Assembly: GCA_007258455.2 (NCBI GenBank)
Contig: VDFB02115102.1
Coordinates: 1 to 64,000, forward strand
Length of the DNA stretch: 64,000 bases
DNA from: Sequoia sempervirens
Lineage: Eukaryota > Streptophyta > Pinopsida > Cupressales > Cupressaceae
Direction: 5' to 3'
In this document: piece after piece, positions 22,679 through 33,823 of the stretch
How the letters are laid out: every line of letters begins with the position of its first letter
Position numbering within the stretch: position 1 is the stretch's first letter
Notes under the pieces: generated by a model
The model's input: the letters and a program-made list of their open reading frames with translations, nothing else
Database searches by the model: none
Told to the model about the DNA's origin: nothing
Translations under genes and position numbers: made by a program

Positions 22679-23668
22679 TGTGATATAGGGGGATTCACTA
22701 CTCACGAATTCTCTTCGTTCAGAGATCCTCACAGGGCGAATTGCCTTATATTACCTCAATGGAACAACGACGAGAGTTCTACAATCCGAAAGAGCAGGTC
22801 ACGAAGGTTCTCTAGAAAAACTGGCAGGCTCTCGGCCAAAGGACGTCAGCGCAGGAAGTGGACGACAGCGCGGCATGTTGGCATCTCAGAGGTGCGCTGA
22901 CGTCTCGTACGGACCAGAGACCAAGTTTATCACAAAAAATGTCTAAATGATTGCTAGCAAATGGATTGCTAAGAATTGACAATGTAGGAAAATGACAAAA
23001 TGCGATAAAGTGATAGAAATGAAATAAAGTAAGGTAGAGAAGATAAAGAGGAGAAAAGAAATACTTACGACCGTGCGGGTGATGAAGCCTCCACCAAACA
23101 AATGTCTTCAAAACCTGCACACAAGAGGGAGAGAAATTATTGGGGTTGTATAGGGGTTTGCCTCAATCAAACCCTGTTTTGGTGTTCCCACCTCCATAGA
23201 CAGCTAGATAGATAGAGAAGTAGAAATGAAGTAAAAAACACCAAAGCACTACAAAACAGTGTTATGCTACTCAACCAAGTAATAGAGGAGAGGAGTGAAA
23301 GCTTACCACCTCCACCAAGAGCGCTCAAGGCCAATGGGGGAGAACATGAGAGGAACTCAAGCCTCTGCTGCAATGGTGTTTGTTCCACACTTGCTCTACT
23401 GACGCGGTGGAGTGTTGATGTTGCTGCTTGTGAAGTGTAAAGTGTTTGTTATAATGCTTGGAAGAGGATGTGAAGCTTGTGGATGAAGTCCAAAAATGGT
23501 GAAGAGATCTTCTAACCTTCAAATGCAAGTTCAAACACTGATTATGAAGGAGTGAGAAAGGAAATGGCCATATTTGGGTCGAGTGGCCGAATGAGGCATT
23601 ACAACTTGACTCCCAATGGGAAGTGTAACGCCTCTGCAGGCTCCAGACGTGAAAATCTGTCAAGGATG

Positions 23669-24562
23669 TGATGCAGGAGCATCCAGCGGTGTAAGGGCAA
23701 TCTTATATCACCCAAAAACATGCATTGCATTTATATTTCCTTTGGTTAGTTTTTTGTAGATGTCTTTGCATTTCTGGATACCCTTTTCGTCGTTATGTAA
23801 ATCCCCACCTTCAGTTTTGTTGTTCTGCTTTCTCTGGTCAATTGCTATTTTTAGCAAATTTTGGAATTTGTTGCGAATTAAAGGTGTTTTGGAACGAAAA
23901 TTGAACGAAAATTATATGGGAGGATTTAGAACGTAAAAATAAGAAGATTGGTGAAAGAATCGAGTAGAGAGCATTTCTGGTTTGAAAGATATTGCAATTT
24001 TAGTCTCTTAGAAAAGCACCTGAAAACCTTCCAGATTGGGTTTGAGGCACTAAATGGCCCTGAAATGGCCTAAAAATTTGCTGAAATTGGCAAAACAAAT
24101 TTCAAACACATTCTTGACTCCGAGACCTTTCCAACAGTTCAAATAGTTCGAAAAACAGAGTTCTGGATCAAAAGTTATGGCTCCTGGAAGTTGGTACACT
24201 TTCAAAATGTGCTAATTTTCGAATGATGTTTTAATTTTTTGAGTTTCAAATTGTAATTCTTGGTGCCAAACCACCAAAACTCATAACTTGAATGTTGTTT
24301 TTGGCTCATAACATAAGGGAAAAAAGGGTTATTTATGGGGGGATTTTTCTGATTTTGGTAGTTTTTTGGGGAAAAAGAGTTTGCATGCTGTGAAAAGGGG
24401 AACTTCTATAATGTCTGTAATTTTTGAGACTTTTGTAGCTTGCATGTATCGTAGAGCTCAAGGATTTGGGATTTCTGCATGTAAGATTTTCCATTATTGA
24501 ATAATAATAAAGTTTGCTAGTTGTGAGTATTATTTTCGTGTCTTGGGTTTGCTCCCTCATCA
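23669..24562 (+). repeat. 5' LTR of the chromovirus
   Basis: Starts TGATGCAGGAGCATCC, ends CTCCCTCATCA. Pairs with 29227-30113. Promoter elements are not obvious; the sequence AATAATAATAAAG near 24500 resembles the polyadenylation region of such LTRs. Confidence 0.88.
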
Positions 24563-24564
24563 CG

Positions 24565-24576
24565 TGGTATCAGAGC
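24565..24576 (+). promoter_or_regulatory. Primer-binding site of the chromovirus
   Basis: TGGTATCAGAGC, a perfect match to the plant initiator Met tRNA-type PBS, two bases after the LTR. Confidence 0.9.
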
Positions 24577-24660
24577 GGGTTTTCTTGAGCGTGTGAACAA
24601 ACCGCTAATCATGAGGCAGTTCGCACCAGGACTGTGGTTGTGGGTTTGAAGTATTTAAGA

Positions 24661-25760
24661 TGCCTCCAAGAGTGATGTTTGGCAGACGTGGTGGTGTCAG
24701 AGGTGGCAAAATTGTTGATGGAAGAGATCCATTGGTGGTCGAAGGTTTCAAAGCCCTCCAGAGACAAATTGATGCATTACAGGAGTAGATGAGAAGAGGG
24801 TTAAACCCGGGAAGAAGAGAAAGTGAAGATGAAGAAGAGATGAAAGATACTGATGTGGAAGAGGAAGAAGTAGCGATTGATCAAGAGAAAATGCAACTAA
24901 TTAAGGCCATTTCGAAGATCGGAAAAAAGGTCCAAAATAGAAGTCCCTAGTTATTCTGAAAGTCTGAACCCATAAGAGTTGATCGACTAGATCAACGAGC
25001 TAGAAGAGTATTTTGAGTATGAAGAAGTAGAAGACCCAGATCGGGTTAAGTTGGCAAAAACGAAGCTGAAGGGCCATGCCAATATTTGGTAGAAAGAGGT
25101 CCAGTTGGAGAGAAATCGAAGAGGCAAAGGAAAGATCAGCAGTTGGGACCGCATGGTGAAGAAACTGAAGAAGCAGTTCATACCACTGGACTATGAGTTA
25201 GATCAGATGAAGAAATTGCAAGGGTTGAAGCAAGGAAATAGATCTGTGAAAGAATACACAGAAGATTTTCACAAGATGATCATCAGAACGGGACATGCAA
25301 AGGCTAACAAGGAGAAGGTAGCTTGTTACCTTAATGGGTTACAACTGAGCATTCAAGAGGAGTTAAGCCTGGTCAGAATGACCACCATTGAGGACGCGTA
25401 TCAGTTCGCACTAAAAGTTGAAGAAAAGTTGAACAAAAGGTTTGATAACAAACAAAAAGGAAGAGGAGGTTAAAGCGAAAAGGGTGGTGGAAGATCTTCT
25501 GGAAGTCGAAATGAGGATGAAAAGAAAAATGGAGATGTGGGTACCAATCGAGGATAGAGGAATGATAATTTCTACAGCCGGCGTGATCAAAACAGTGGTG
25601 ATCAAAGAGGTAGAGGGCGAGGTAGATTTGGACAAGGATCTGAAAGAGGTGGTTTTAGAGGAACTTGTTTCCAATGTGGAGAAGAAGGGCATCGAGCCTA
25701 TGAATGTCCACAACACCAAGAAAGGACAGACAGAAGACCAGAAGGTCATGGAAGGGTTGC
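24661..25760 (+). pseudogene. Chromovirus gag with zinc knuckle
   Basis: ATG at 24661 (MPPRVMFGRRGGVRGG) opens an acidic N-terminal region with a stop at 24786 and a shift at about 24945. The capsid domain is best seen in 25105-25473: SWDRMVKKLKKQFIPLDYEL, GLKQGNRSVKEYTEDFHKM, CYLNGLQLSIQEELSL, the Retrotrans_gag fold. After a shift the knuckle CFQCGEEGHRAYEC (about 25668-25709) completes gag. Gag packages the RNA genome. Confidence 0.87.
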
Positions 25761-25769
25761 ACATGTAGA

Positions 25770-26240
25770 TGAGGAGGCCCAATCTAAGCATTCAGATAAT
25801 GTCGAAAGGGGAGAAGCCCTAGTAGTGAGAAGGGCCCTAGTGACTGGAGAGAAGGAGCTAAAACAGAGGAAGAATCTATTTCGCACAAGGTGCAAATGTG
25901 AAGGCAAATGTTGTGATGTTATTATTGACAGTGGGAATACTGATAATCTGGTGTCAAAAGAGATAGTTGCAAAACTAAAGTTGAAGAGGGAAAGACATCC
26001 ACATCCATATCGGATTGCCTAACTGCAGAAAGATCACAAAGTTCTAGTTAATGAGCAGTTCCTGGTGAAGTTCAAAATTGGGAGCTATCGTGATGAGGTA
26101 CTTTGTGATATCATCCCCATGGATGCATGTCACATGTTGGGCAGGCCGTGGCAGTTCGACAAGAAAACTTTACATGATGGCCATGCAAACACTTATTCCC
26201 TGACGAAGGATGGAGTCCGCCATAAGCTGAAACCGTAAAG
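25770..26240 (+). pseudogene. Chromovirus aspartic protease
   Basis: The frame to 26022 carries CKCEGKCCDVIIDSGNTDNL (catalytic DSG) and KLKLKRERHPHPYRI; after a TAG (expected Trp) the same frame gives KFKIGSYRDEVLCDIIPMDACH and LGRPWQFDKKTLHDGHANTY, the C-terminal flap and ILGR-like core. It matures the polyprotein. It is the best template for recognising the decayed protease of the 14066-18097 element. Confidence 0.87.
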
Positions 26241-26439
26241 GAGTATGAAGAAAAGGTATGCAGTAGTGTTAGGGTTTGTTATGTTGATGAAAATAAATTT
26301 TTAGAGGCATGAAATATGAGCATCTGTGTTATGCATTGATTTCTAGAATGGATAAAGAGGATAGTGGGAATGTACCAGAAGAAGTTTCTGGGTTATTGGG
26401 TGAGTTTCAGGAGATTGTTTTTGATAATGTGTAAGGGTT

Positions 26440-27200
26440 TACCACCAGTGAGGAAGATCAGTCATCAGATTGACTTGATCCCTGAAGCCAATTTGCCAAA
26501 TAAGGCAGCTCACAGAATGACTCCTGCAGAAAATGAAGAGTTGAATAAACAAGTTCAGGAGTTGTTGAGAAAGGGTTTGATTTGAGAGAGTCTGAGCCCA
26601 TGTGCAGTACCTGCAATACTAGCATCAAAGAAGGATGGGGAGTGGAGAATGTGCATAGACTCTTGAGCCATAAACAAGATAACAATCAAATATCAATTTC
26701 CCCTGCCAAGGATGGATGACTTGATGGACTGTTTGAGTGGAGCGCAGTACTTCACAAAGATTAACCTAAAGAGTGAATATCACAAAATCCGGATTCGTGA
26801 GGGAGATGAATAGAAGACCGCCTTCAAGACCAAAGAGGGCTTGTATAAGTGGTTAGTCATACCTTTTGGGCTAACCAATGCACCGAGCACATTCATGCGG
26901 CTCATAAACGAAGTATTGAAAGAATTTCTAGGAAATTTTGTTATTGTATACTTAGATGATATTTTGATATTCAGTAAGTCCTTGGGTGAGCATTTGGAGC
27001 ATATTCGTAGAGTCTTTGAAAAGTTGAGAGAAGAGAAATTGTTGATTAATCTGAAAAGTGTAGTTTTGTGAGGAAGGAGTTAGTGTATTTGGGGTTTGTT
27101 TTTTCGGCAAAAGGTTTCAAGATGGACCCAGAGAAGGTGAAGGCTATTCTGGAATGGCCTACCTCAAGAAGTGCTACTGAGGTGAGATCTTTCTATGGTC
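26440..27200 (+). pseudogene. Chromovirus reverse transcriptase
   Basis: Blocks in order: [93 protein letters not shown], then YLDD at 26949-26960 (VIVYLDDILIFSK) and ELVYLGFVFSAKGFKMDPEK. Stops at 26583 (TGA), 26665, 26812 and 27069 fit C-to-T or G-to-A changes at Arg, Trp or Gln codons. Confidence 0.92.
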
Positions 27201-27625
27201 TAGCCAATTTTTATAAAATGTTCATTAGAAACTTCAGTAGTATTTGCGCACCCTTGACTGAAACAATGAGAGGGGATAGAAAAGAGTTCAAGTGGAGCAC
27301 TGGAGCAGCGAAGAGTTTTGATTTGTTGAAGCAGAAGGTGGCAGAACAACCAGTTTTAGCCCTCCTAGATTTCAATAAGGTGTTTCAGGTGGATTGTGAC
27401 GCCAATGGTTGTGCCCTTGGAGTAGTGTTGAGCTAAGAAGGTAAGCCCATTGCCTATTTTAGTGAAAATTTAAATGATGCAAAGAGAAAATACTCTGTAT
27501 ATCAAGAATTTTATGCAATAAGTCGAGCATTAAAGAAATGGAGACATTATCTGTTGCCGAAGGAATTTGTTTTGTTTATTATCATCAAGCATTACAGTAT
27601 TTGAATAGTTAAGGGAAATTAAATC
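27201..27625 (+). pseudogene. Chromovirus RNase H
   Basis: WSTGAAKSFDLLKQKVAEQP, VFQVDCDANGCALGVVLS (first catalytic Asp), a TAA for Gln at 27434, then GKPIAYFSENLNDAKRKYSV, YQEFYAISRALKKWRHYLLP (Glu). After a break near 27590 the IN-proximal part LKHRSGRSNRVEDSLSRR gives the last Asp-containing block (here VEDSLSR). Confidence 0.87.
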
Positions 27626-27633
27626 AACGGCAT

Positions 27634-28740
27634 ATGAAATGGGTAGAATTTTTGCAAAGTTATACCTTTGTTTTAAAGCATAGGAGTGGGAGGTCGAATA
27701 GGGTTGAAGATTCCTTAAGTAGAAGGCAGACATTGTTGAATGAGATGCAGATTGAAGTGGTTGGGTTCAATGAACTCAAGACATTGTACCCTAAGGATTC
27801 TGATTTTGTAGAGGCTTGGAAAGCTTGCAACGAGCTTGTTATAGTGGACAGGACAAGGTGGTTGGATTTCATAATCCAAGATGACATGTTTAAAGGAAGC
27901 CAATTGTGTATTCCAAGGAGTTCCATGAGGGAGAACCTAATAAAGGAGAAGCACAATGGAGGAATGGCAGGGCATTTTGGTCGGGTTAAGACTATTTCCA
28001 TTATTAGTGAACATTATTATTGGTCGCAGTTGTCACAGGATGTGAGGAAGTTTGTGTAGAGTTGCAGGGTGTGTCAAATGGCTAAAGGAGTGAGCCATAA
28101 TACAGGGTTGTATTAGCCCTTACCTGTACTAGTGAGGCCTTGGAAAGATATAAGTATGGAATTTATTCTTGGTTTGCCAAGGACGCAGAGAGGGAACAAT
28201 TCAGTGTTTGTGGTAGTTGACAGATTTTCAAAGATGGCGCATTTCATTCCATGTCAGAAGACCTATGATGCAGTCCACAGTGCTGACTTGTTCTTCAGAG
28301 AGGTGGTGAGGCTACATGGTCTGCCAAAGAGTATAGTCTCAGATCGTGATACCAAGTTTGTGGGATACTTTTGGAAGACTTTGTGGAAGAAGTTGAAGTT
28401 CAGTTTTGCACACCATCCACAAACTGATGGGCAGACTGAGGTTGTGAACAGAAGTCTGGGTAACCTACTGAGGTGTTTGGTAGGAGATAAACCCAAAGGA
28501 TGGGACTTGATCTTACCCTAGGCAGAATTTGCTTACAACAAAATGTCAACAGAAGCACTGGTAGATCACCATTCCAAATTGTGTATGGAGGCAGTCCCAG
28601 GACCACTCCAGAATTGAGGAAGATGGACCAAAAGAAGAAGATTAGTGTTGAAGCCGAAGACTTTGCAGAGCACATCAAGAATGTACATGAAGAGGTAAGA
28701 GAACATATCAATAAGATGAATATGTAGTATAAGGCTAAGA
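27634..28740 (+). pseudogene. Chromovirus integrase
   Basis: HHCC zinc domain: HNGGMAGHFGRVKTI, then CRVCQMAKG. Core: [20 protein letters not shown], where the first catalytic Asp (normally SMDF) is Glu; [18 protein letters not shown] (second Asp); [20 protein letters not shown] (Glu). Stops at 28058, 28115 and 28519 and a shift near 28560 follow. The C-terminal part resumes at 28785 with KLKMKFGPCKILKRHDSGNA. The D-to-E change alone would disable strand transfer. Confidence 0.88.
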
Positions 28741-29033
28741 TAGATCAGAAGAGGAGGAATAAGGAGTTTTAGGTAGGTGATGAAGTGATGGTCCACTTAA
28801 GGAAGGATAGGTTTCCAATGGGAACCTATAACAAATTAAAGATGAAGTTTGGTCCTTGTAAAATTTTGAAGAGGCATGATTCAGGGAACGCATATGAGGT
28901 AGAGTTGCCGGATAAAGTCAACATTTCCCATGTGTTCAACATTTCAGATTTGACAGAGTATTATAAAGGTAGCGCAAAGGAAGTACCAGCAGTGGAACAG
29001 TGTGGCATTCCAGCATCTACATCAGAGAAGGAG

Positions 29034-29200
29034 GAGATTGAAACAATCTTGGATAGTCGTGTGGAAAGGAGTACCAGAAACAGACAATATGAAGAATATC
29101 TAGTGAAGTGGAGACGAAGGCCTGTGGAAGACTCATTCTAGTTGTCTAAGGCAGAGGTTGACCGTTTGGGTTTTCCTCAACCATCTAAGATATGACGGGG
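29034..29200 (+). pseudogene. C-terminal chromodomain of the chromovirus
   Basis: After HVFNISDLTEYYKG come IETILDSRVERSTRNRQYEE, YLVKWRRRPVEDSF, a TAG where chromodomains have Trp, then LSKAEVDRLGFPQPSKI. The pattern I(E)xIL...YLVKW....(E)xSW matches a chromodomain, which targets integration to marked chromatin in chromoviruses. Confidence 0.85.
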
Positions 29201-29226
29201 TCACTTATCAAATTACCTTGGGTCTC

Positions 29227-30113
29227 TAATGTAGGAGCATCCAGTGGTGTAAGGGCAATCTTGCATCACTCAAAAACATGCATTGCATTTATATTTCCTT
29301 TGGTTAGCTTTTTGTAGATGTCTTTGCATTTCTATATACCCTTTTCGTCATTATGTAACTCCCCACTTTCAGTTTTGTTGTTCTGCTATTTTTAGCAGCT
29401 TTTGGAATTTGCTGCTATTTTTAGCAACTTTTGGGAATTGAAGGTGTTTTGGAACAAAAATTAAACAAAAATTATATGGGAGGATTTAGAACAAAAAAAT
29501 AAGAAGATTGATGAAAGAATAAGGCGGAGAGCATTTCCAGTTTGAAAGAGATTGCAATTTCAGTCTTTCAGAAAAGCACCTGAAAACCTTTCAGATTGGG
29601 TTTGAGGCACTAAATGGCCCCGAAACGGCCTGAAAACTTGTTGAAATTGGCAAAGCGGATTTCAAGCACATTCTTGACTTTGATACCTTTCCAACGATTC
29701 AAACGGTTTGAAAAACGGAGTCTCGGATCAAAAGTTATGGCTCTCGGAAGTTGGTACACTTTAAAAATGTGTTGATTTTTGAATGTTTTAATTTTTTGAG
29801 TTTTGAATTGTAATTCTTAGCGCCAAACCGCCAAAACTCATAACTTGAATGTTGTTTTTGGCTCCTAAGAGAAAAGGGCTATTTATGGGGAGATTTTTCT
29901 AATTTTGGTAGCTTTTTGGGGAAAAAGAGTTCGCATGCAGTGAAAAGAGGAACTTCTGTAATGTATATAATTTCTGAGACTTCTGTAACTTGCATGTATC
30001 GCAGAACTCAAAGATTTGGGATCCTCTACATGTAAGATTTTCCACTATTGAATAATAATAAAGTTTGTTAGTTGTGAGTATTATTTTTGTGTCTCGGGTT
30101 TGCTACCTCGTCA
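29227..30113 (+). repeat. 3' LTR of the chromovirus
   Basis: Begins TAATGTAGGAGC (family TGATG, G-to-A) and ends TACCTCGTCA. The PPT before it is degenerate (CCTTGGGTCTC). Colinear with 23669-24562 apart from a rearranged run of GCTATTTTTAGCA-like repeats near 29390-29430. Confidence 0.86.
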
Positions 30114-30298
30114 GCATGTAAGTGCGTCGTGTGGACGTCCCTGAAAAAAACGCCTCCACCGACGCTCAAAACAGGCGCCAAGTGTGATACAAGCAGTGGG
30201 CTTAAGTGGAATTAAGCCTCCAAACTTGGTTTTCTAAGGTGGCTAAAGGCAAAAAGGGGATTTGCACATGGGGTGCAAATTCGCTCTTATACATAAGG

Positions 30299-30678
30299 TA
30301 TTTGGAAACAAATGTTATATTAGAAGGAATGAAGAAAATTTAGGATATTTTACTAGAAGCAAGGCTTACAAATGTTTCAACAAAAGACTAAGATTGTAGA
30401 AAGCACAAATGTCAAGGTTGATGAAACAATGAAAAATTCAATTGATGTTGATAGATATGTATCTAATGAACCTGATTGTGTAAGAATTGAAGAAATTGTG
30501 GAAGAACAGGAAAATAAAGAGCAAGAGAAGCAAAATGAAGAAGAAGAAAAAGAAGAAGCTTTGGTGGTGTCCCCTAAGACACCTAGATACGTGCAAAAGA
30601 ATCATTCAGAAAATCAAATCATTGGAGACAAGACAAAATGAGTACTGACAAGAAACAGAGCTGCTGTTGGTGAAATAA
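30299..30678 (+). pseudogene. Copia integrase C-terminal part and linker to RT
   Basis: Resumes the copia after the nested insertion: VFGNKCYIRRNEENLGYFT-like then FNKRL, followed by an acidic linker (EEIVEEQENKEQEKQNEEEE) and TPRYVQKNHSENQIIGDKTK. A TGA at about 30639 replaces Arg. The acidic linker between integrase and RT is normal in copia. Confidence 0.82.
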
Positions 30679-31330
30679 ATGTGTTTACTTTCTGAGATTG
30701 AACCGAAAACTATAAGTGAAGCATGTAAAGATGAACATTGGATGGAAGCTATGAAGGAAGAACTTATGCAAATTGAGAAGAATCAAACTTGGGAATTGGT
30801 CCCAATACTGACAGACAAAAATATTATTGGATCAAAGTGGGTATTCATAAATAAGTTGAATGAGAATGGAGAAGTGGTCAGAAGCAAAACAAAGTTTGTG
30901 TAAGGGTTACTCACAAGTAGAAGGCATAGATTTTCAAGAGACTTTTGCTTTCGTGGCAAGAATGGAAGCTATCAAAATGTTCTTAGTGTTTGCTGCTCAT
31001 AGAGGTTTCAAAGTCTATCAGATGGATGTTAAGTCTGCATTTTTGAATGGTGAGCTAGAAGAAGAGGTCTACATGGAACAACCAGAAGAATTTCAGTTGA
31101 TAGATCAACCAGATATGGTTTGTAGATTGAAGAAATTTTTATATGGATTGAAGCAAGCTCCTAGAGCTTGGTATGCTAGGTTAAATAGGTACTTGATTCA
31201 ACAAAGGTATGACAGATAGTAACCTTTACTTTAAAGTTGAAAATGACAATCTTGATTATTGTTGTATATGTTGATGACATTATTTTTGGAGGAAATGAAA
31301 CTGTGTAAGATGTTTGCAGAAGAGATGCAA
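30679..31330 (+). pseudogene. Copia reverse transcriptase (first copy)
   Basis: [40 protein letters not shown], a shift near 30895, then [60 protein letters not shown] and YVDD at 31267-31278 (in another frame). An 11-base deletion near 31205 removes the GFNK segment that the second copy retains. Confidence 0.9.
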
Positions 31331-32210
31331 AAAGAATTTTTTAAATGTCTATGTTTGGAGAGATGAATTTCTTTCTTGAACTGCAAATTAATCAAGCAAA
31401 AAACAGAATCTTTATTTCATAGTCTAAGTATGTGAGAGAAATGTTGAAGAAGTTTGGGATGGAAGGTTCCAAACCGATATGCACTCCTATGGCGATTAGT
31501 TGCAAATTAGGTAAAGATGATTCACTTAAGGATAATCAGAGCAAGTATAGATCTATGATTGGTGGACTGTTGTATTTGACTGCTAGACTGAATATTATGC
31601 ATGATGTCTGTCTTGTGGCTAGATTTCAAGAAGATCCTAAAGAAACACATTGCTACTATTAAAAGAATATTCAGTTATTTGAATGGCACTCCAGATTATG
31701 GCTTATGGTATTCTAGGGATATTGACTTTACACTAAATGCTTATACAGATGCAAATTGGACTAGATGTGTAGATGATAGAAAAAGTACAAGTGGTGGTGC
31801 ATTCTTTTTGGGTTGTAGATTGGTGGCATGGTTGAGTAAAAAGCAAGATTCAATTTCCTTATCTACTACTGAAGCCGAGTATATTGTTGCTGCATTTTGT
31901 TGTACACAAGTTCTTTGGATGAAACAAACATTGAAATATATCATAGTTGTGTATGATGATCCTATTTCTATCTATTGTGATAATACAAATGCAATTAACA
32001 TTTCAAAATCCAGTGATGCACTCGAGGACAAAGCATATATCTATCAGATATTATTTCTTGAAAGAGAAGGTTGAAGAAAATGAAGTAAAGTTTGAATATG
32101 TTTCTACGAAGGATCAAATTGTTGATATATTTACAAAGGCTCTTTCTAAAGATACTTTTGAGTACCTCTGGAAGAAGTTAGAGGTCATTGCCCTTCCTTT
32201 TTTGAACTAG
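31331..32210 (+). pseudogene. Copia RT end and RNase H (first copy)
   Basis: FGEMNFFLELQINQ, YVREMLKKFGMEGSKPICTP, SKYRSMIGGLLYLTARLNIM, then RNase H: AYTDANWTRCVDDRKSTSGG, VAWLSKKQDSISLSTTEAEY, IYCDNTNAINISK, and the end KDQIVDIFTKAL. Frameshifts occur near 31640 and 32010. Stop at about 32208. Confidence 0.9.
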
Positions 32211-32577
32211 ATGCATATGGAGATACATCAGTTCGATGGGTCTATAAATCTATCTTTCTTCTAGACTGATGTTTTGGTGGCTACCTCTCAGGGGGAGCAG
32301 GTAGTGTCATGTGTTATTGAAAGAGTATTTTGTTTTTAATGTCAAAGAGGAAATTAATGTAAAACATCTTTTGCCTTTGCCATTGATGTCAAAGGGGGAG
32401 ATGAAAGAGATGCGAAAAAAAAAAAATGAGAGGCAAATGAAGCATATCATGTGAGAGAGATTATGTACTAAGGGTGAGAAACAGAAAGCAAAATCTTAAG
32501 AAGTGTGTTCAGAACTAGTATGTTGTCTTTGATGGTTTTTCACATCATGTGTTGCCATCAATGACAAAAGGGAAGAT
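32211..32577 (+). other. 3' untranslated region and PPT of the sense copia
   Basis: Contains three GGGGGAG-type purine runs (near 32291 and 32394, and the last one, ACAAAAGGGAAGAT, at 32562-32577 directly before the LTR). Multiple GGGGGAG runs upstream of the copia LTR are common. No coding potential. Confidence 0.65.
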
Positions 32578-33823
32578 TGTTGCAAGTATGAAGAGGTTGT
32601 TGCAAGGTGTTGTCATTGATGTCAACTGGTCAATTGGTTATCAACTGGTTGTGGTTGTCATTAATATCATGAATGCAAGATATTGGTTGTATATGTCAAG
32701 GATTTTGAAAAAATTGTATTGAAGGAAGATTGCAAATGTTCAGTGGTTGCTCCGAATTTTGCTTCAAGATTTGCTACTATATGTGGCTCAGAGATGTTCA
32801 TGATTGTTAGAAATTGCTATATCCATTTTTTTGGCTTTTGATTCATTGTACAATGCGAGTTATGTTCACCAGTTGTGAACTATGGTTTTTTGTGTATCTA
32901 GCTGAGGTCCAAGAAAAATGTTGTTGATCTAGATTTCTCTTTGGTTAAGTCTTATGAATTGCGGTTCTAGAGTTAAGTTGTGATTGTGCTGAAAATAATT
33001 TCAGTATCTAGAAATTGTGCTTAATTGTTCTATATTTTACACTGGTTTGGCTGACCTTGTGTTAAACACTACCTTTGGAATTGATGAAGTGCGTTGGAAC
33101 CTATTTGGGTCCTCATCAAGCATGTGTTTGGATCGCCCTCATTTTAATTCCATGCTAGGATGTTTTGGCGCCGACCTTGAAGATGGTATAAATACAGAAT
33201 GAAAGTGTGGTGAAAGCAGAACAAAAAAATAAGAGCAAAAACTTAGTGCAAATAGATGCAAAGTAGATGCGAATAAGTGGGTGTATGTAATATGAGTATG
33301 GTAGATCAATGTGAAGCCTAAATGCTAAGTTTCTAGATGTTGTGAGCTGACGGTGGACTCTATCATTCATACATGTCTGCAAGTGGTTGAGTAAATTGTG
33401 ATGGATTCCTCTGTTGCATTGAAATTGTCTTCTCCCTGTAACAAATTTCTTTTTTCTTTGTATCTTTGTGGCAGTGAGCCCTCAAAGTGGTTAACCCTGT
33501 TGGATAGTGAGTCCTTATTTTGGCAGAGAGCATTTTTCTCAAACAGTGAACCTTTTGTAATTGGTTTTGACATTCTCTATAGTGTGAGTTAATCCTCACT
33601 ATGGTTTTTCCCTCATTTGGTTTTCCGCGTAAATTTGGTGTTGTGTGTGTGTGATGGTTTTCAGTTTCTGCACTTGCACTTAATGTTTAATCATGAGTTA
33701 AGAATTGTGTTTGATCTAAGTTCTGATAAATGTTTTAAAGATTAAATTTGCTACAACTGATTCACCGCCCCTTACGCCCTCGCCCCCTCACCCCTCTCCC
33801 TCCCTCAATTGTCTTGTTCGACA
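32578..33823 (+). repeat. 3' LTR of the sense copia (1.25 kb)
   Basis: Starts TGTTGCAAGTATGAAG, ends TTGTTCGACA, followed by the TATAC duplication. TATA box TATAAATA at 33187-33194. Near the end, 33767-33807 is an expanded C-rich stretch (CGCCCCTTACGCCCTCGCCC...) not present in the antisense copy at 10335 or in 45546-46760. The small minus frames in it are chance. Confidence 0.88.

Larger units (their letters stand above)
23669..30113 (+). mobile_element. Ty3/gypsy chromovirus, nearly full length, decayed
   Basis: 6.4 kb with both LTRs, PBS, gag, zinc knuckle, protease, RT, RNase H, integrase and a C-terminal chromodomain. Candidate target duplication GGATG (23664-23668) / GCATG (30114-30118), one mismatch. 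Comparing the first ~150 bases of the LTRs by eye shows about 12 differences, ten of them transitions, so the insertion is old. It inserted inside a solo LTR that is itself inside a copia. All major domains are colinear; damage is mainly point stops and a few frameshifts. Confidence 0.93.
22679..30293 (-). repeat. Solo LTR (antisense) interrupted by the chromovirus
   Basis: The two parts 22679-23668 and 30119-30293 together make about 1.17 kb that begins TGTGATATAGGGG and ends CTCTTATACA on the plus strand. Reversed, this is TGTATAAGAG...ATATCACA, a TG...CA LTR. Flanks are CAAGG (22674-22678) and TAAGG (30294-30298). The uninterrupted second copy of the host copia reads TTTCAAGGTATTTGG, confirming the empty site. 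No internal element domains remain, so it is most simply a solo LTR. The plus frame at 22634-22900 and the minus frames at 22812-23663 are chance frames in it. Confidence 0.8.

Noticed and set aside
22812..23663. Overlapping minus-strand frames of 73-112 codons as a host gene
   Set aside because: They lie inside the LTR interrupted by the chromovirus and match no domain.
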